Shown here one piece after another: positions 63,567-64,000 of a stretch of 64,000 nt of DNA (its first letter is position 1; each line of letters opens with the position of its first letter). Source of the stretch: Candidatus Poribacteria bacterium. GTDB lineage: Bacteria > Poribacteria > WGA-4E > WGA-3G. A model generated the notes under the pieces. The model did not search any database and was not told where the DNA came from. It saw only the letters and a program-made list of their open reading frames with translations. Location: contig JAJDTM010000005.1 in assembly GCA_022827185.1 (NCBI GenBank), forward strand, positions 472,595 to 536,594, in the 5' to 3' direction. Made by a program: the position numbers and the translations under genes.

Positions 63567-64000
63567 ATTAAGAAGTCCTCTCATTGTATCTTTTTATTCC
63601 TTTAGGCAAACTTGGAATCCCCTTGTAATTTTATTAGGACTTACGCCTCCCCTCTTAAAGTCCCCCTGATAAGGGGCGGTGAATGCCCATAAGGCATTCA
63701 TACCGTTGATTCTGATTCTTTAGGGGGTTTAAAATACCGAAATTACTGTTTTTTCGGTAAGTCCTATTTATAATGTTCTTCCAATGGTAACAAAAATTAT
63801 AATCTCCGAATGCAACAAAAATGTGTGTTTTTTTTGTCAAAAAAATAGAAAAACAATATACTGATATTTCTCAAAAGTTATCCTAAAGCAGTAATTATCA
63901 AGGTTCTTTAGAAGTTAGTTCATGAAAATGCGTCATGAAATCAGTGAGTATCTGTCTTTCTCCAGTGAGTTGAAGTTGTATTTGATGAAATGTCTGGCGT
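63567..64000. other. Intergenic end of window
   Basis: 434 nt with no supported gene. It holds the 132-bp element with the 73-bp repeat; the last 230 nt are AT-rich (runs of T near 63828) without a convincing ORF. Confidence 0.55.
63635..63766. mobile_element. MITE-like element with 10-bp inverted repeats, carrying the 73-bp repeat
   Basis: TAGGACTTAC (63635) and GTAAGTCCTA (63757) are perfect terminal inverted repeats 132 bp apart. The interior is identical to 50145-50217 over 73 bp. No ORF. Such small TIR elements are usually moved by a full-length transposase elsewhere. Confidence 0.65.

Overview
The window looks like a chromosomal segment of an uncultured, Gram-negative-type bacterium, most like Candidatus Poribacteria or a close relative. 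This assignment is inference. It rests on families of exported LamG proteins ending in an A-E-K-L-P-x-x-W-G-x-L-K type tail, ECF sigma factors fused to other domains, PQQ-type and BNR propellers, a dockerin-tagged metallopeptidase, a sulfatase, a PhyH enzyme, an enolase-superfamily sugar-acid dehydratase, and TonB/outer-membrane barrel proteins. No rRNA, tRNA or CRISPR array was seen.

Layout. 1-3 kb: two paralogous small membrane proteins flank an OLD/ABC-type ATPase and PIN nuclease pair. 3-5 kb: HIT hydrolase and ThDP enzyme on the minus strand. 5-12 kb: three tandem secreted LamG proteins, a PhyH protein, a putative glycoside-hydrolase-like protein and a fourth LamG. 12-23.6 kb: an envelope-signalling-like cluster of ECF sigma-helical fusion, two ABC-2 permeases, ECF sigma-transmembrane-propeller fusion, a LamG gene broken by an in-frame TGA, and a lipoprotein gene split by a TnpB element. 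24-41 kb, mostly plus strand: PQQ-propeller/lipoprotein operon, PD-(D/E)XK-like protein, adenylate-forming enzyme, antitoxin with a broken RelE-like toxin, a candidate selenoprotein with an in-frame UGA and SECIS-like hairpin, a propeller, ALDH, sulfatase, dockerin metallopeptidase, M19 dipeptidase and a STAS protein. 41-49.4 kb, minus strand: ABC exporter/DUF1854/DUF4159 operon, enolase-superfamily enzyme and a DUF5916-type barrel. 50-57.5 kb, plus strand: TolB-like propeller, katG, UMF1-type MFS transporter, lipoprotein and SUMF1-like protein. 57.6-63.6 kb, minus strand: TonB-dependent receptor, beta-helix lipoprotein, small lipoprotein and TonB.

The most interesting points are the two ECF sigma fusion genes, whose upstream regions match in architecture (dyad, -35, 15-nt spacer, -10, 39-nt leader), and the probable selenoprotein at 30.2-31.4 kb. 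The region is also rich in decay and small repeats: four copies of an arm-and-core palindromic repeat, a 73-bp identical repeat, REP-like palindromes (one inside a coding region), one nonsense-broken toxin, one TGA-interrupted LamG gene and one lipoprotein gene broken by insertion plus frameshift.
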